A stretch of 36,226 nucleotides of DNA from assembly GCF_016901995.1 (NCBI RefSeq), contig NZ_JACJLE010000044.1:1-36226 (forward strand), given 5' to 3'. The position numbers were made by a program, and so were the translations under genes. Under the pieces are notes generated by a model. It made no database searches. It had not been told where the DNA came from and worked only from the letters and a program-made list of their open reading frames with translations. Shown here one piece after another: positions 1 to 8,788 of this stretch (within the stretch, counting starts at the first letter, position 1; every line of letters begins with the position of its first letter). This stretch comes from Bacteroides caecigallinarum. GTDB taxonomy: Bacteria > Bacteroidota > Bacteroidia > Bacteroidales > Bacteroidaceae.

Positions 1-69
1 AAACTCTGTATTGAGTAATGATGCGGCCCTTTTTTACTCTTTTAGGGTGCTCAAATTTCAAATTATAAG

Positions 70-90
70 TTCATTTTTTCAAAAAATGAA
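70..90. terminator. A/T-only-loop hairpin, possible terminator
   Basis: The arms TTCATTTTTT and AAAAAATGAA are perfect inverted complements around one C. In RNA the stem could extend three more pairs (one G-U) outward and is followed by a short T run. It may be the terminator of a gene to the left of the window, or a simple A/T palindrome. GC content is low, so terminator strength is doubtful. Confidence 0.3.
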
Positions 91-253
91 TTTTGACACA
101 CCCTCTTTTCTCATTATTATTTTATCTTCCCACATAGGGGTTTTTACATAAGTCTGCGTTATTGAAGTGAAAGCAACAAAGGAAAAGGATTAATTACCCA
201 CTTAATTATAAAAACATGATACAAATCAGAAAATATCGGGCAGAAACAGTTAT

Positions 254-341
254 CTCCACACGAACGTGTCGAGTACTCCACACGGACGTGTCGAGAGCTC
301 CACACGAACGTGATGAGAACTCCACACGAGCGTGTGGAGAA
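254..341. repeat. Four tandem 22-bp palindromic repeats
   Basis: Four direct copies in perfect 22-bp register lie at 254-275, 276-297, 298-319 and 320-341. Each carries an imperfect inverted repeat. The last copy contains the perfect palindrome CTCCACACGAGCGTGTGGAG, with 9-nt arms and a 2-nt centre; the others differ from symmetry by one to three positions. The array ends about 30 bp before the predicted -33 box of the sigma-factor gene. The 22-bp period is about two helical turns, so a bound protein would sit on one DNA face. It could be a multi-site operator, or a dispersed REP-like stem-loop element. There are no unique spacers, so it is not a CRISPR. Confidence 0.8.
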
Positions 342-371
342 CATACAAATTACATAAATTATATGCCGATT

Positions 372-403
372 ATTGTTATTTAGGTACGGAAACAGTATAT
401 TTG
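372..403 (+). promoter_or_regulatory. Predicted promoter of ECF sigma operon
   Basis: ATTG (near-consensus -33) at 372-375 is followed after 20 bp by a perfect Bacteroidota -7 box, TATATTTG, at 396-403. The start codon lies 60 bp downstream at 464. The box is placed directly after the palindromic repeat array. Confidence 0.55.
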
Positions 404-463
404 TAAAAATGCTGTCAAAGACATGTACCTGAGTAATAACCACAAAAACTAATCAAACGAAAA

Positions 464-1027
464 ATGAACACCGACAGAAAAGAAATCTTTAAGTCCAGAT
501 TTAACGAACACTACCCAAGGCTATGCAGCATAGCATACGAATATGTTTCCGATGCAGACGATTCAGAAGACATAGTTCAGGAACTGTTCATAAATATATG
601 GGATAAAGGCAAGGACGCCCTTCCGGACAAGGAATTTGCAGCCTACATCACTACAGCTGTAAAAAACGCCTGTATTTCGTTTCTCAGAAAAAAATGCTCT
701 TACACGGTTTCGATAGAAGACGCTCCATCTGCCGGGGCACACCTTCCGGATGAGGATACACTGTACACTGACAGGAAATCACCAGAGGAACTTTTATCGG
801 AGGCTCTGGCTGTACTTCCGCCAAAATGTAAGGAAATTTTCCTGCTTTCAAAGCTTAAAGGAATGAAATACAGGGAAATTGCGGAGCTGCTGTCATTATC
901 GGAAAAGACTGTGGAGAATCAGATGGGTAAAGCCATCAAACTGCTGAGGGAGTTTGCAGCCACATGTTCGTTCACTATCGCGGTTATTATCACATTAATC
1001 ATATCAATCATTTCAAACAACATTTAG
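464..1027 (+). CDS. ECF-family RNA polymerase sigma factor
   Basis: This 187-residue protein is a group 4 (extracytoplasmic function) sigma-70 factor that directs RNA polymerase to a small regulon. Residues ~14-78 fit region 2 (core binding and -10 recognition; note the DSEDIVQELFINIW segment), and ~110-163 fit region 4, with the helix-turn-helix KYREIAELLSLSEKTVENQM. After region 4 there is an unusual very hydrophobic tail (residues ~168-184, Ile/Val/Leu-rich). The FecR-type anti-sigma gene starts 2 nt after the stop codon and a TonB-dependent transducer follows, so the three form a FecI-FecR-FecA-type signalling operon. The sigma factor is probably held inactive until an extracellular ligand binds the receptor. 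The regulon and ligand are unknown. Confidence 0.93.
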   Translation: MNTDRKEIFKSRFNEHYPRLCSIAYEYVSDADDSEDIVQELFINIWDKGKDALPDKEFAAYITTAVKNACISFLRKKCSYTVSIEDAPSAGAHLPDEDTLYTDRKSPEELLSEALAVLPPKCKEIFLLSKLKGMKYREIAELLSLSEKTVENQMGKAIKLLREFAATCSFTIAVIITLIISIISNNI

Positions 1028-1029
1028 AG

Positions 1030-2016
1030 ATGAAACATACAGAAGAATATATCAACGAATTACTGGCTAAATATATCACAGGCGAGGTAATGTCGGACTC
1101 GGAAAAGAATGATATTCAGGAATGGATAGCTACGCATGCCGACGAATACAACAGGCTGGTAAAACTTATATCGCCAAAGAAGGCTCCCGAGTTCGGAACA
1201 GCAAAAGCATGGGCCAGAATAGAAGAGCATATAGACAAGTCATCGGCAAAGAAACCGGCAATGAGTATCTCAATAAACAAGAACAAGAAGAAGTCATTGG
1301 GCATGTCGGTTTTCTATGCAGCAGCTTCGGTCCTTGTAATAGTAGTAATATCAATCTCATTCTTTATGAGCAACAGGGATAACAACAAGGAACAGCTGTT
1401 TGCCAACAACACTGCAGAAAAGATGATGATTTATCTGCCGGACAGTTCGTTGGTGACTCTATATCCTAACGCTAAGGTGAGTTACAGAACTGGAGGCATG
1501 AATTCGGCAAGGGAGGTAGCTCTAAACGGAAAGGCTTTCTTCAATGTGAGGAAGATGCACGGAAGGGCTTTCAAAGTACAGTCAGAAAACCTTATGGTGG
1601 AAGTGCTGGGAACATCGTTTCTGGTTGATGCCACTAAAGCTGAAAGCTCAAGCGTATATGTAAAGACCGGTGTGGTAAGCGTAGAATCGGAAAACAGCAA
1701 GGTTATAATCAAAGCCAACCAGAAGGCCGAACTTGACAACAAGACTCTAAAGACAGGTAAGATAGAGAACCCGTATGAGGTATTCGAAGAGAAACCTAAA
1801 GTCCTGTCGTTCGAGAATGCTGGAATAATGGAAGTGGTGGAAAAGATAGAACAGACCACGGGAGTGAAAATTGAGGTAAGCAAAGAACTCCGGAATAACA
1901 AGATAACCAGCAGAATTGACACTGCCGATACGGAGACAATAATAGTGGAACTGGCTTTCCTGTGCAGCTGCAAATACGAGACTCTGGAGGCCGGAAAGCA
2001 TTACCGATTATATTAA
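1030..2016 (+). CDS. FecR-family anti-sigma factor (DUF4974)
   Basis: This 328-residue inner-membrane protein transmits the signal from the outer-membrane receptor to the ECF sigma factor. The N-terminal ~90 cytoplasmic residues would hold the sigma factor. One membrane span lies at ~92-113 (VFYAAASVLVIVVISISFF), then a periplasmic FecR domain at ~125-225 (core motif LNGKAFFNV) and a C-terminal DUF4974 domain at ~255-328, which resembles the receptor's STN domain. I chose the ATG at 1030, 2 nt after the sigma stop codon. The frame stays open upstream to an ATG at 964, but that would add 22 residues inside the sigma gene and displace the family's usual N-terminus. The short gap suggests translational coupling. 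Confidence 0.93.
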   Translation: MKHTEEYINELLAKYITGEVMSDSEKNDIQEWIATHADEYNRLVKLISPKKAPEFGTAKAWARIEEHIDKSSAKKPAMSISINKNKKKSLGMSVFYAAASVLVIVVISISFFMSNRDNNKEQLFANNTAEKMMIYLPDSSLVTLYPNAKVSYRTGGMNSAREVALNGKAFFNVRKMHGRAFKVQSENLMVEVLGTSFLVDATKAESSSVYVKTGVVSVESENSKVIIKANQKAELDNKTLKTGKIENPYEVFEEKPKVLSFENAGIMEVVEKIEQTTGVKIEVSKELRNNKITSRIDTADTETIIVELAFLCSCKYETLEAGKHYRLY

Positions 2017-2034
2017 CCTAGCATTTATAGCCGG

Positions 2035-4641
2035 ATGATACATCAATCAATGAAAGTCCTGCTACTGCTGTCGGCAATGGCTCATGCCGGAGATGCTTTT
2101 CCAAACAGGGAAACGTCTGTGATGGGAACAGCGGCAGACACAGCTATAGGAAATATCAAGGAAAACTTTTTTTCATCAGACAAAAATAAACTGACCGATG
2201 AGGTTCTCTTCGTTAGAGCCTCATCGGCTTCTGTGCTTCAATGGTTCAGCTATATCGAAAAACAAAAGGGAATATCGATTTCATTCAACCAGGCTATAGA
2301 CATGGAAAAGAACTGCACAGTGAGACAGTCTGCCACAATGTCTGTAGCCCAACTGCTGGAGATTATTCTTAAAGACTACAGATACAGCATAACGGAAATG
2401 CCCGGAAGGAAAATCGCAATACGCATTGATGCCAAAAGGGAGTTTTCAGTAAGGGGAACGATAGCCGACGAATCAACATCCGAGAAACTGTATGGGGCAA
2501 TCATTATGGCGTCAGATACGGACGGCAAGAAGCTTTACTCCACAAGCGACGAGAACGGCAACTACCGGCTGAACCTTACAGAAGGAGAATATACCATCGA
2601 AATAAGCTATATGGGATATGAGAAGTTCTCCACACCTTTGCATCTTTATAGCAGAAAAAGACTGGACATGAATCTCAAACCGGCTCTGTTCGAAGTTGAC
2701 GAGGTTACGGTCAGGTCTATCAGAAATGATGCGGAACTGGCAGAGATTACTCCATCAGGCATGCTGTCATTCAGCGGCAACGACCTGTTCTCGCAAATAT
2801 GGATTCTGCCAGGGGTGACCGGCACTCCCACGGGAAACAACTTTATGGTAGATGGCGGAAGTTATGACGAGAACATAATACTGCTCGACGGTGTACCTGT
2901 GTTTCATCCGGGACACGTCAACGCTCTGCTTCCACAGTTCAATGGCGACGTCATAAAGAATATTGTCTTCCACAAGGGCTTCTTCCCCACCCGTCTGGAA
3001 GGCGGGCTTTCATCGGTCACGGAATTCAATCTTAAAGACGGAAACAAGAACAGGCATACACGTACTTTCTCTATCGACATGCCTGCCGCATCGCTTACAC
3101 TGGAAGGGCCAATAATAAAAAACAAGCTGTCGTATCTGGTGAGTGTAAGAAGAAGCTGGATGGATTTCTTCGACGAACTTTTATCGGAAGAAAACAGACT
3201 GAACCACTACTCGTTCGACTATACGGCAAAACTGTCATACTATATGTCGGAAAACAGTTCCTTAAAGTTCTTTGCATATAATACATTCGACGAGTTCAGA
3301 TTTCCCCTATACACAGAAGAAGCCATACCTGTAGTGAAATGGAATAACCAGATATACAAGGCCACTTATAACGGAATGTGGGGAAAACTTGGTAATACGA
3401 CCTCAGCTTACTATTCGTCACACATGAGCCGTGCAAACGCCGATGTACTTGGTTTTGGTTTGGGTGACGACTTTGAAGATGATATGGACTCTGACAGCGG
3501 ATGGGAAGACAATTGGAATGACGATTGGAATAATGGAGATTCCTTTAATCAAACAGAAAACAATGCGTCTAACAATGAAATAAGCAACGGAATAAAGACA
3601 ATAAATTTCAATACTGAATTTACTTACAGTCCGGAAAACATATACTCTACCCGTTGGGGATTCAAGTACTCGCACGAGATGTATGAGATGACAGCTTTCG
3701 GAGAAAACATCAAGAAGCAGAATGAGGCCATTAACCAGTATTCTCTGTACTACGACAATTATATCAGAGTAACAAATAACCTTACAACACGTGTAGGAGT
3801 ACATTTCATTGCATACAATCCTGTAAACTTCCGAAATTATTACAGCATACAGCCTCGTTTTGCATTGAACTTTACACCTGGTAAGAATGACCTTATATAC
3901 CTGAATTTCTCTAAAATGGAGCAGTTCTATCATTACATCAGTTTCAATGGTATTTCTCTACCGACAGATTTCAGAATGCCGAGCATAGAAGGATTTAAAC
4001 CGCGCTCATCGGAACATTATGAGATTGGCTGGAAAAAGAATTTCGACAGCGACAGAGGAAAATTAGAAACATCTGCATATTATAAGACAAGACGGAATAT
4101 CGTAGCCCTGAAACCGGATGCAATAGTAGAAAACGATAACTGGAACAACTATATAATGGTGGGTAACGGAGACAGTTACGGAATTAAAATGTTCCTCTAT
4201 TATATGTACAGAAGATGGACTATGCAACTGTCATATACTTATTCAAGGAGCCGTGAATGGTTCGATGAATACAAGAGCCTGGGCAAACTTCCTTCTTTGT
4301 ATGATATGCCACACTATGGAGCAGGAGCCCTGTCATACAAGATAAGCAAATCGTCAAGCCTGTCTATAGGATGTATAACAAAATCGGGAAGAATCAAGAC
4401 ATCGGACAACTGGTTTGAAAGCGACAAGGATTTGGGCTTCAGGCAAAGACGTGGAGAATTCAACTACAGAATTGACGTAGGATATGCATTCAAGAAGGAT
4501 TTCGGAGACAAATTGCTACTTCTCAGATGCGGTCTTTACAATCTGCTTGGAAACCCTCCTGAAGAAGATATAGTAGATTTCTATTCTGTACATTTATCAG
4601 AAAATTGTCTTCCATACGGAAGCATCAGTTTCAAGTTCTGA
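2035..4641 (+). CDS. TonB-dependent transducer with STN and carboxypeptidase-like domains
   Basis: This 868-residue outer-membrane receptor imports a ligand with energy from TonB and signals its presence. In order there is a short signal peptide (start at 2035, or the in-frame ATG at 2050), an STN signalling domain (~55-130), a carboxypeptidase-regulatory-like beta domain (~135-215), a plug (~235-345, with the motif FMVDGGSYDENIILLDGVPV), and a 22-strand-type barrel ending in an aromatic residue (SISFKF). The STN domain is the part that contacts FecR in FecA-type systems, which fits the two genes upstream. No SusD-like lipoprotein follows, so a glycan-uptake SusCD pair is not supported. One extracellular loop (~472-505) is strikingly rich in Asp, Trp and Asn. 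The substrate is unknown; iron complexes, other metals or peptides are possible. Confidence 0.92.
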   Translation: MIHQSMKVLLLLSAMAHAGDAFPNRETSVMGTAADTAIGNIKENFFSSDKNKLTDEVLFVRASSASVLQWFSYIEKQKGISISFNQAIDMEKNCTVRQSATMSVAQLLEIILKDYRYSITEMPGRKIAIRIDAKREFSVRGTIADESTSEKLYGAIIMASDTDGKKLYSTSDENGNYRLNLTEGEYTIEISYMGYEKFSTPLHLYSRKRLDMNLKPALFEVDEVTVRSIRNDAELAEITPSGMLSFSGNDLFSQIWILPGVTGTPTGNNFMVDGGSYDENIILLDGVPVFHPGHVNALLPQFNGDVIKNIVFHKGFFPTRLEGGLSSVTEFNLKDGNKNRHTRTFSIDMPAASLTLEGPIIKNKLSYLVSVRRSWMDFFDELLSEENRLNHYSFDYTAKLSYYMSENSSLKFFAYNTFDEFRFPLYTEEAIPVVKWNNQIYKATYNGMWGKLGNTTSAYYSSHMSRANADVLGFGLGDDFEDDMDSDSGWEDNWNDDWNNGDSFNQTENNASNNEISNGIKTINFNTEFTYSPENIYSTRWGFKYSHEMYEMTAFGENIKKQNEAINQYSLYYDNYIRVTNNLTTRVGVHFIAYNPVNFRNYYSIQPRFALNFTPGKNDLIYLNFSKMEQFYHYISFNGISLPTDFRMPSIEGFKPRSSEHYEIGWKKNFDSDRGKLETSAYYKTRRNIVALKPDAIVENDNWNNYIMVGNGDSYGIKMFLYYMYRRWTMQLSYTYSRSREWFDEYKSLGKLPSLYDMPHYGAGALSYKISKSSSLSIGCITKSGRIKTSDNWFESDKDLGFRQRRGEFNYRIDVGYAFKKDFGDKLLLLRCGLYNLLGNPPEEDIVDFYSVHLSENCLPYGSISFKF

Positions 4642-4654
4642 TATATATAAAACC

Positions 4655-4691
4655 AAAAAATCCTGATCTGAAATACAGACCAGGATTTTTT
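4655..4691. terminator. Bidirectional terminator between TonB receptor and TPR gene
   Basis: Arms at 4655-4670 and 4676-4691 pair over 16 positions, with an A-tract at the left and a T-tract at the right and a 5-nt loop. The single mismatch is A-C when read rightward but a G-U wobble when read leftward, so the leftward terminator (for the gyrA operon) should be slightly stronger. Confidence 0.85.
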
Positions 4692-4711
4692 ATTTTTATC
4701 AAACTATCAGA

Positions 4712-5929
4712 TTAATATCCAAGTTCTTTTTCAAGAGACTCATACTCAGCTCTGTTAAGCTTCCAATAGATTCTCAACAAGTACTGTCCCCACAAAGCTT
4801 TGTTATCTGGAGCCAATTCTTTAGCCTTTTCATAGTAAGGCAATGCCTTTGCATAAAGCTCTTTAATCTTAGCTTCACCTTCTGCATATTTAGGATCGTC
4901 CATAGCAAGCTGAGAGTTTGCTTCTTCTATATCCTGACCAGGGAAGAAGTAGCAGTCACCCATTTTGGAATATGCTTCTGCCACGAAACCGTCGTTCTTG
5001 TCAACAATCTGCTGCAATGTAGCTATTGCACCTTCATAGTCTTTGTTTTCATACTGAAGTACACCCTTTACATACAAGAAGTAAGCAGAAGGATTATTTG
5101 CTATGATACCGTCTATTTCAGCCAAAGCTTCTTTTACCTGACCTTTCTGGATGTAGTTGTCCATCAGGTTACCAACGAAGTATTCCTGTGCAGGGAATTT
5201 TTCAACACCTTCCTTGATTGCAGCAAGCCATTTTACAGAGTCTTTAGCTTCGTCTGACTTGTAAACTTCAGCAAGACACATCAATGCTCTGTAACCTTCT
5301 TCCTTGTGGTTCTTACCCATTTCTGCATACTTGATAACAGCGGCATTGTCTTTCAATGAGTTAGCAGCCAATGTAGCATAGTTTGCGATAAGTGGAACAA
5401 GTGTATCGTTCTTAACTTCATCCATATCTGAAAAGATAGGAGCTGTTGCAGCATCGCAGTATGTTCCAAAGAATTTCAATGCGGCACTATAGTTTCCTGC
5501 ATTATAAGCATCAGAACCTGCATTTGTCAAATTAGGACGTACAGAAACCAATGTCTTGGCCAATTTCTTTCTCAATTTTGGTTTTTTCAATTCACCACTT
5601 GCCACTTTTGCCTGTTCTACTTCATCACATTTCATGTAATATTCGAACATTTTAGCCAAACTGTTGTATAATTTAGCTGTATCAGCCTGTCCACCCGGGA
5701 GATAAAGTTTCATATTCTCGTCATCGTAGATAGCCTTCTGGAAATCTCCGGCAAGTTTCCATGTTTCAGGATCACTGGCTGTTGTTGGATCACTTAACGC
5801 TGGCTCAATAATCTGAGCAGCCTTAACAGGATCACTTTTGGCAGACTTTGCCTCTTTTACAACACTAGTCTGTGCTGATACTGCGCATGTAGTAAACAAC
5901 ACGGCTGCAGTTAATAATACTTTTTTCAT
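4712..5929 (-). CDS. Secreted tetratricopeptide-repeat protein
   Basis: This 405-residue protein begins with a clear Sec signal peptide (MKKVLLTAAVLFTTCAVSAQ) and is otherwise alpha-helical, with TPR-like segments, most clearly at ~235-310 (AYFLYVKGVLQYENKDYEGAIATL) and ~365-400 (the ALPYYEKAKELAPDNKALWG unit). TPR arrays are protein-binding scaffolds; the partner is unknown. No lipobox is present, so a periplasmic location is inferred. It starts 21 nt after the gyrA stop codon on the same strand and shares the downstream terminator, so it is probably co-transcribed with gyrA although no functional link is known. No enzymatic motif is visible. Confidence 0.85.
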   Translation of the reverse strand: MKKVLLTAAVLFTTCAVSAQTSVVKEAKSAKSDPVKAAQIIEPALSDPTTASDPETWKLAGDFQKAIYDDENMKLYLPGGQADTAKLYNSLAKMFEYYMKCDEVEQAKVASGELKKPKLRKKLAKTLVSVRPNLTNAGSDAYNAGNYSAALKFFGTYCDAATAPIFSDMDEVKNDTLVPLIANYATLAANSLKDNAAVIKYAEMGKNHKEEGYRALMCLAEVYKSDEAKDSVKWLAAIKEGVEKFPAQEYFVGNLMDNYIQKGQVKEALAEIDGIIANNPSAYFLYVKGVLQYENKDYEGAIATLQQIVDKNDGFVAEAYSKMGDCYFFPGQDIEEANSQLAMDDPKYAEGEAKIKELYAKALPYYEKAKELAPDNKALWGQYLLRIYWKLNRAEYESLEKELGY

Positions 5930-5950
5930 AATGCTTTAAATTTTAGTAAG

Positions 5951-8491
5951 TCAATTGTTTTGATTATTATCTTCTTGGGGTTCATTTGTATTATTATCCA
6001 TTTCACCTTCCTGTGAAGCACTACCCTCGACAGCCTCTTCCTCAGCCTGAGATGTAACCTTACATACAGAACCGATACTGTCATTACGTTTTTCAAGGTC
6101 TATAAGTTTTACACCCTGAGTAGCACGTCCCATAATACGGAAATCAGAAACCTTCACACGGATTGTTATACCCGACTTGTTTATAATCATCAGGTCATTT
6201 TCGTCAGTCACAGATTTGATTGCAACAAGTGAGCCTGTCTTCTCGGTAATGTTCAATGTCTTGACACCTTTACCGCCACGGTTTGTCTTGCGGTAGTCCT
6301 CGATGTCAGAACGTTTACCATAACCGTTTTCAGAAACCACCATTATAGTTTCCTTTTCAGGATCCTTAATGCAAATCATTCCTATAACTTCATCCTGTCC
6401 GTCTTCGTCAAGAGTAATACCACGTACACCGGTAGCAGTACGTCCCATTTCGCGTACGGCACTTTCGTGGAAACGTATGGCACGTCCGTTACGGTTTGCT
6501 ATAACAATTTCATTATTACCGTTAGTCATACGAACTTCTATCACTCTGTCGTCTTCGCGGATAGTAATAGCGTTCACACCATTCTGACGTGGACGTGAAT
6601 ACTGTTCAAGGAGTGTTTTCTTTATTACACCCTGCTTAGTGCAGAACAATACGTAATGACTGTTGATGAATTCCTTGTCATTAAGGTTCTTGACACGCAA
6701 GTAAGCTGTTACGGCATCATCGGCATCTATATTCAAAAGATTCTGTATTGCACGTCCCTTTGATGTCTTGTTTCCTTCAGGAATTTCATAAACCTTCAGC
6801 CAGTAGCACTTACCTTTCTGTGTAAAGAACAGCATAGTATTGTGCATTGTAGCCGGATAGATATGTTCGATGAAGTCCTCATCGCGTGTTTCACTACCCT
6901 TAGAGCCTACACCGCCTCTGTTCTGAGCATGGAAATCAGCCAATGGAGTACGTTTGATATATCCCAGATGAGATATAGTGATTACCATCTGTTCGTCAGC
7001 ATAGAAATCTTCCGGATTGAATTCTTCCGAAGCATAAACTATTTCCGAACGACGCTTGTCACCGTACTTTTCCTTAACTTCTATCAGTTCGTCCTTGATG
7101 ACTTTCATACAGAGTTCATCGTTTGAAAGGATTTCCTGATAATAAGCAATCTGCTTCATTATCTCTTCATATTCCGCATGAAGCTGTTCCTGCAAAAGTC
7201 CGGTCAGCTGACGCAGACGCATTTCTACTATAGCACGTGCCTGGATTTCGCTAAGTTCGAAACGAGCCATCAGGTTAGTTACAGCCTCGTTAGGAGTTTT
7301 TGCAGCACGTATGATTCTGATTACCTCGTCGATATTGTCCGAAGCGATGATAAGTCCTTCAAGAATGTGTGCACGTTCCTGAGCCTTACGCAAGTCGTAC
7401 TGTGTACGGCGGATAACCACCTCGTGTCTGTGTTCAACGAACAGTCTGATCAGATCCTTAAGATTGAGCAGACGAGGACGTCCCTTAACCAAAGCGATGT
7501 TGTTCACACCGAAAGAAGTCTGCAACGCAGTCATCTTGAACAGTTTGTTCAGAACGACACTTGCATTGGCATCACGCTTCACGTCTATAACGATACGCAT
7601 ACCTTCACGGTCGGACTCATCGTTCACGTATGAGATACCTTCAATCTTCTTCTCGTTTACAAGAGAAGCGATATGCTCGATAAGTTCTTTCTTGTTTACG
7701 TTATAAGGGATTTCGTTTACGATAATCTTGTCATGATTGGTGTGAGTTTCGATTTCGGTCTTCGCACGCATAACCACACGTCCGCGGCCTGTCTGATAAG
7801 CATCTCTTACTCCACTTACACCATATATATATCCGCCTGTAGGGAAATCAGGAGCCTTGATATATTGCATCAGTCCATCGACATCTATATCATTATTGTC
7901 GATATATGCCACACAGCCGTCAATAATCTCGGCCAGATTGTGTGTCGGCATATTAGTTGCCATACCTACGGCAATACCTGAAGCACCGTTCACGAGCAAG
8001 TTCGGAATACGTGTAGGCATAACGGTAGGTTCCTGAAGAGTATCATCGAAGTTGTTCTGGAAATCTACAGTCTCCTTGTACAAATCCTGCATCATCTCCT
8101 CGCCTATCTTCTTCAGTCTGGCCTCAGTATAACGCATTGCTGCAGGGCTGTCACCATCGACAGATCCGAAGTTACCCTGTCCGTCAACCAAAGGATATCG
8201 CATAGCCCAATCCTGTGCCATACGTACCAATGCACCATACACTGAAGAGTCGCCATGAGGATGGTATTTACCAAGTACCTCACCAACTATTCTGGCAGAT
8301 TTCTTATAAGGTTTGTCCGAAGTATTTCCCAGTTCCATCATTCCGTAGAGAATACGGCGATGTACAGGTTTGAAACCATCTCTTACATCAGGGAGGGCGC
8401 GCGCCACGATTACAGACATGGAGTAATCGATGTACGACGACTTCATTTCCTCTTCGATGTTAATTTTTATAATTCTGTCTTGTTCTTGCAT
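5951..8491 (-). CDS. gyrA: DNA gyrase subunit A
   Basis: This 846-residue subunit forms the cleavage and DNA-wrapping part of the A2B2 type IIA topoisomerase that introduces negative supercoils. The N-terminus matches the family from [19 protein letters not shown] onward. The catalytic tyrosine is Tyr121 in AAMRYTE. The quinolone-resistance region reads [17 protein letters not shown], with Ser82 at the position of E. coli Ser83 and Gly86 at that of Asp87. The C-terminal beta-pinwheel carries a GyrA box of the form NRGGKG, and an acidic Glu/Asn-rich tail follows. Length is normal for the family. The TPR gene follows 21 nt downstream. A weak promoter candidate lies at 8540-8570. Confidence 0.98.
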   Translation of the reverse strand: MQEQDRIIKINIEEEMKSSYIDYSMSVIVARALPDVRDGFKPVHRRILYGMMELGNTSDKPYKKSARIVGEVLGKYHPHGDSSVYGALVRMAQDWAMRYPLVDGQGNFGSVDGDSPAAMRYTEARLKKIGEEMMQDLYKETVDFQNNFDDTLQEPTVMPTRIPNLLVNGASGIAVGMATNMPTHNLAEIIDGCVAYIDNNDIDVDGLMQYIKAPDFPTGGYIYGVSGVRDAYQTGRGRVVMRAKTEIETHTNHDKIIVNEIPYNVNKKELIEHIASLVNEKKIEGISYVNDESDREGMRIVIDVKRDANASVVLNKLFKMTALQTSFGVNNIALVKGRPRLLNLKDLIRLFVEHRHEVVIRRTQYDLRKAQERAHILEGLIIASDNIDEVIRIIRAAKTPNEAVTNLMARFELSEIQARAIVEMRLRQLTGLLQEQLHAEYEEIMKQIAYYQEILSNDELCMKVIKDELIEVKEKYGDKRRSEIVYASEEFNPEDFYADEQMVITISHLGYIKRTPLADFHAQNRGGVGSKGSETRDEDFIEHIYPATMHNTMLFFTQKGKCYWLKVYEIPEGNKTSKGRAIQNLLNIDADDAVTAYLRVKNLNDKEFINSHYVLFCTKQGVIKKTLLEQYSRPRQNGVNAITIREDDRVIEVRMTNGNNEIVIANRNGRAIRFHESAVREMGRTATGVRGITLDEDGQDEVIGMICIKDPEKETIMVVSENGYGKRSDIEDYRKTNRGGKGVKTLNITEKTGSLVAIKSVTDENDLMIINKSGITIRVKVSDFRIMGRATQGVKLIDLEKRNDSIGSVCKVTSQAEEEAVEGSASQEGEMDNNTNEPQEDNNQNN

Positions 8492-8539
8492 TTAAACAAA
8501 TATTAATTATACATCTCTTTCGGTTTACGAAAAACCATG

Positions 8540-8570
8540 CTAAAGTACTACTTTTAGACGATATACGAAA
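8540..8570 (-). promoter_or_regulatory. Candidate gyrA promoter
   Basis: On the minus strand TTTC (8570-8567) is followed after 19 bp by TACTTTAG (8547-8540), one base off the TAnnTTTG consensus. The eight bases directly before the -7 box are AAAAGTAG, the same element that abuts the -7 boxes at 11927 and 26421. The start codon is about 50 bp downstream. Confidence 0.4.
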
Positions 8571-8663
8571 CTTTTTATGAAAAAATATGTACCATATTAA
8601 ACATTTTTACTCAATTACTGACAAAACAAGACAATTATTCAGAACAAGAAAAATGGCACATAA

Positions 8664-8695
8664 TTTGTTGTAAGAATAAAAAACAAATATATTTG
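8664..8695 (+). promoter_or_regulatory. Predicted clpC promoter
   Basis: TTTG at 8664-8667 and TATATTTG at 8688-8695 are separated by 20 bp, a full match to the Bacteroidota housekeeping consensus. The clpC start lies ~76-94 bp downstream. No CtsR- or CIRCE-like inverted repeat is visible around it. Confidence 0.75.
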
Positions 8696-8788
8696 CCGGA
8701 ACTATAAAGATTTGAGGGCTATAAGCAGACACAGGCACCAATAAACTAGCCATACAATCAAACATTTAAGGTGAAAACTAGCAATAAG

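Larger units (their letters stand above)
1..463. other. Intergenic region upstream of sigma factor
   Basis: I see no convincing gene here. The only longer reading frame lies on the minus strand across a tandem repeat, and its Ser/Arg/Cys/Gly-rich translation is a by-product of that repeat. The region holds an A/T-rich hairpin near 70-90, four tandem 22-bp palindromic repeats at 254-341, and a predicted promoter at 372-403. The first ~60 bases may be the tail or leader of a gene outside the window, but nothing recognisable is present. Confidence 0.6.

Noticed and set aside
254..341. CRISPR array
   Set aside because: Repeats are directly adjacent without spacers and no cas genes are present.
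159..443. Minus-strand 94-codon reading frame across the repeat array
   Set aside because: Its repetitive Ser/Arg/Cys/Gly sequence comes from translating the 22-bp repeats; no family likeness or start context.
964..1029. Upstream start for the FecR gene
   Set aside because: It would place 22 atypical residues inside the sigma coding region; the ATG at 1030 fits the family and the operon spacing.
464..4641. Polysaccharide-utilisation locus (SusC/SusD)
   Set aside because: No SusD-like lipoprotein or carbohydrate-active enzyme follows, and the receptor has the STN layout of a transducer.
8771..8788. GTG start for clpC
   Set aside because: It would add six residues before the family-like MN start; it cannot be fully excluded because an AAGG sequence overlaps the GTG.
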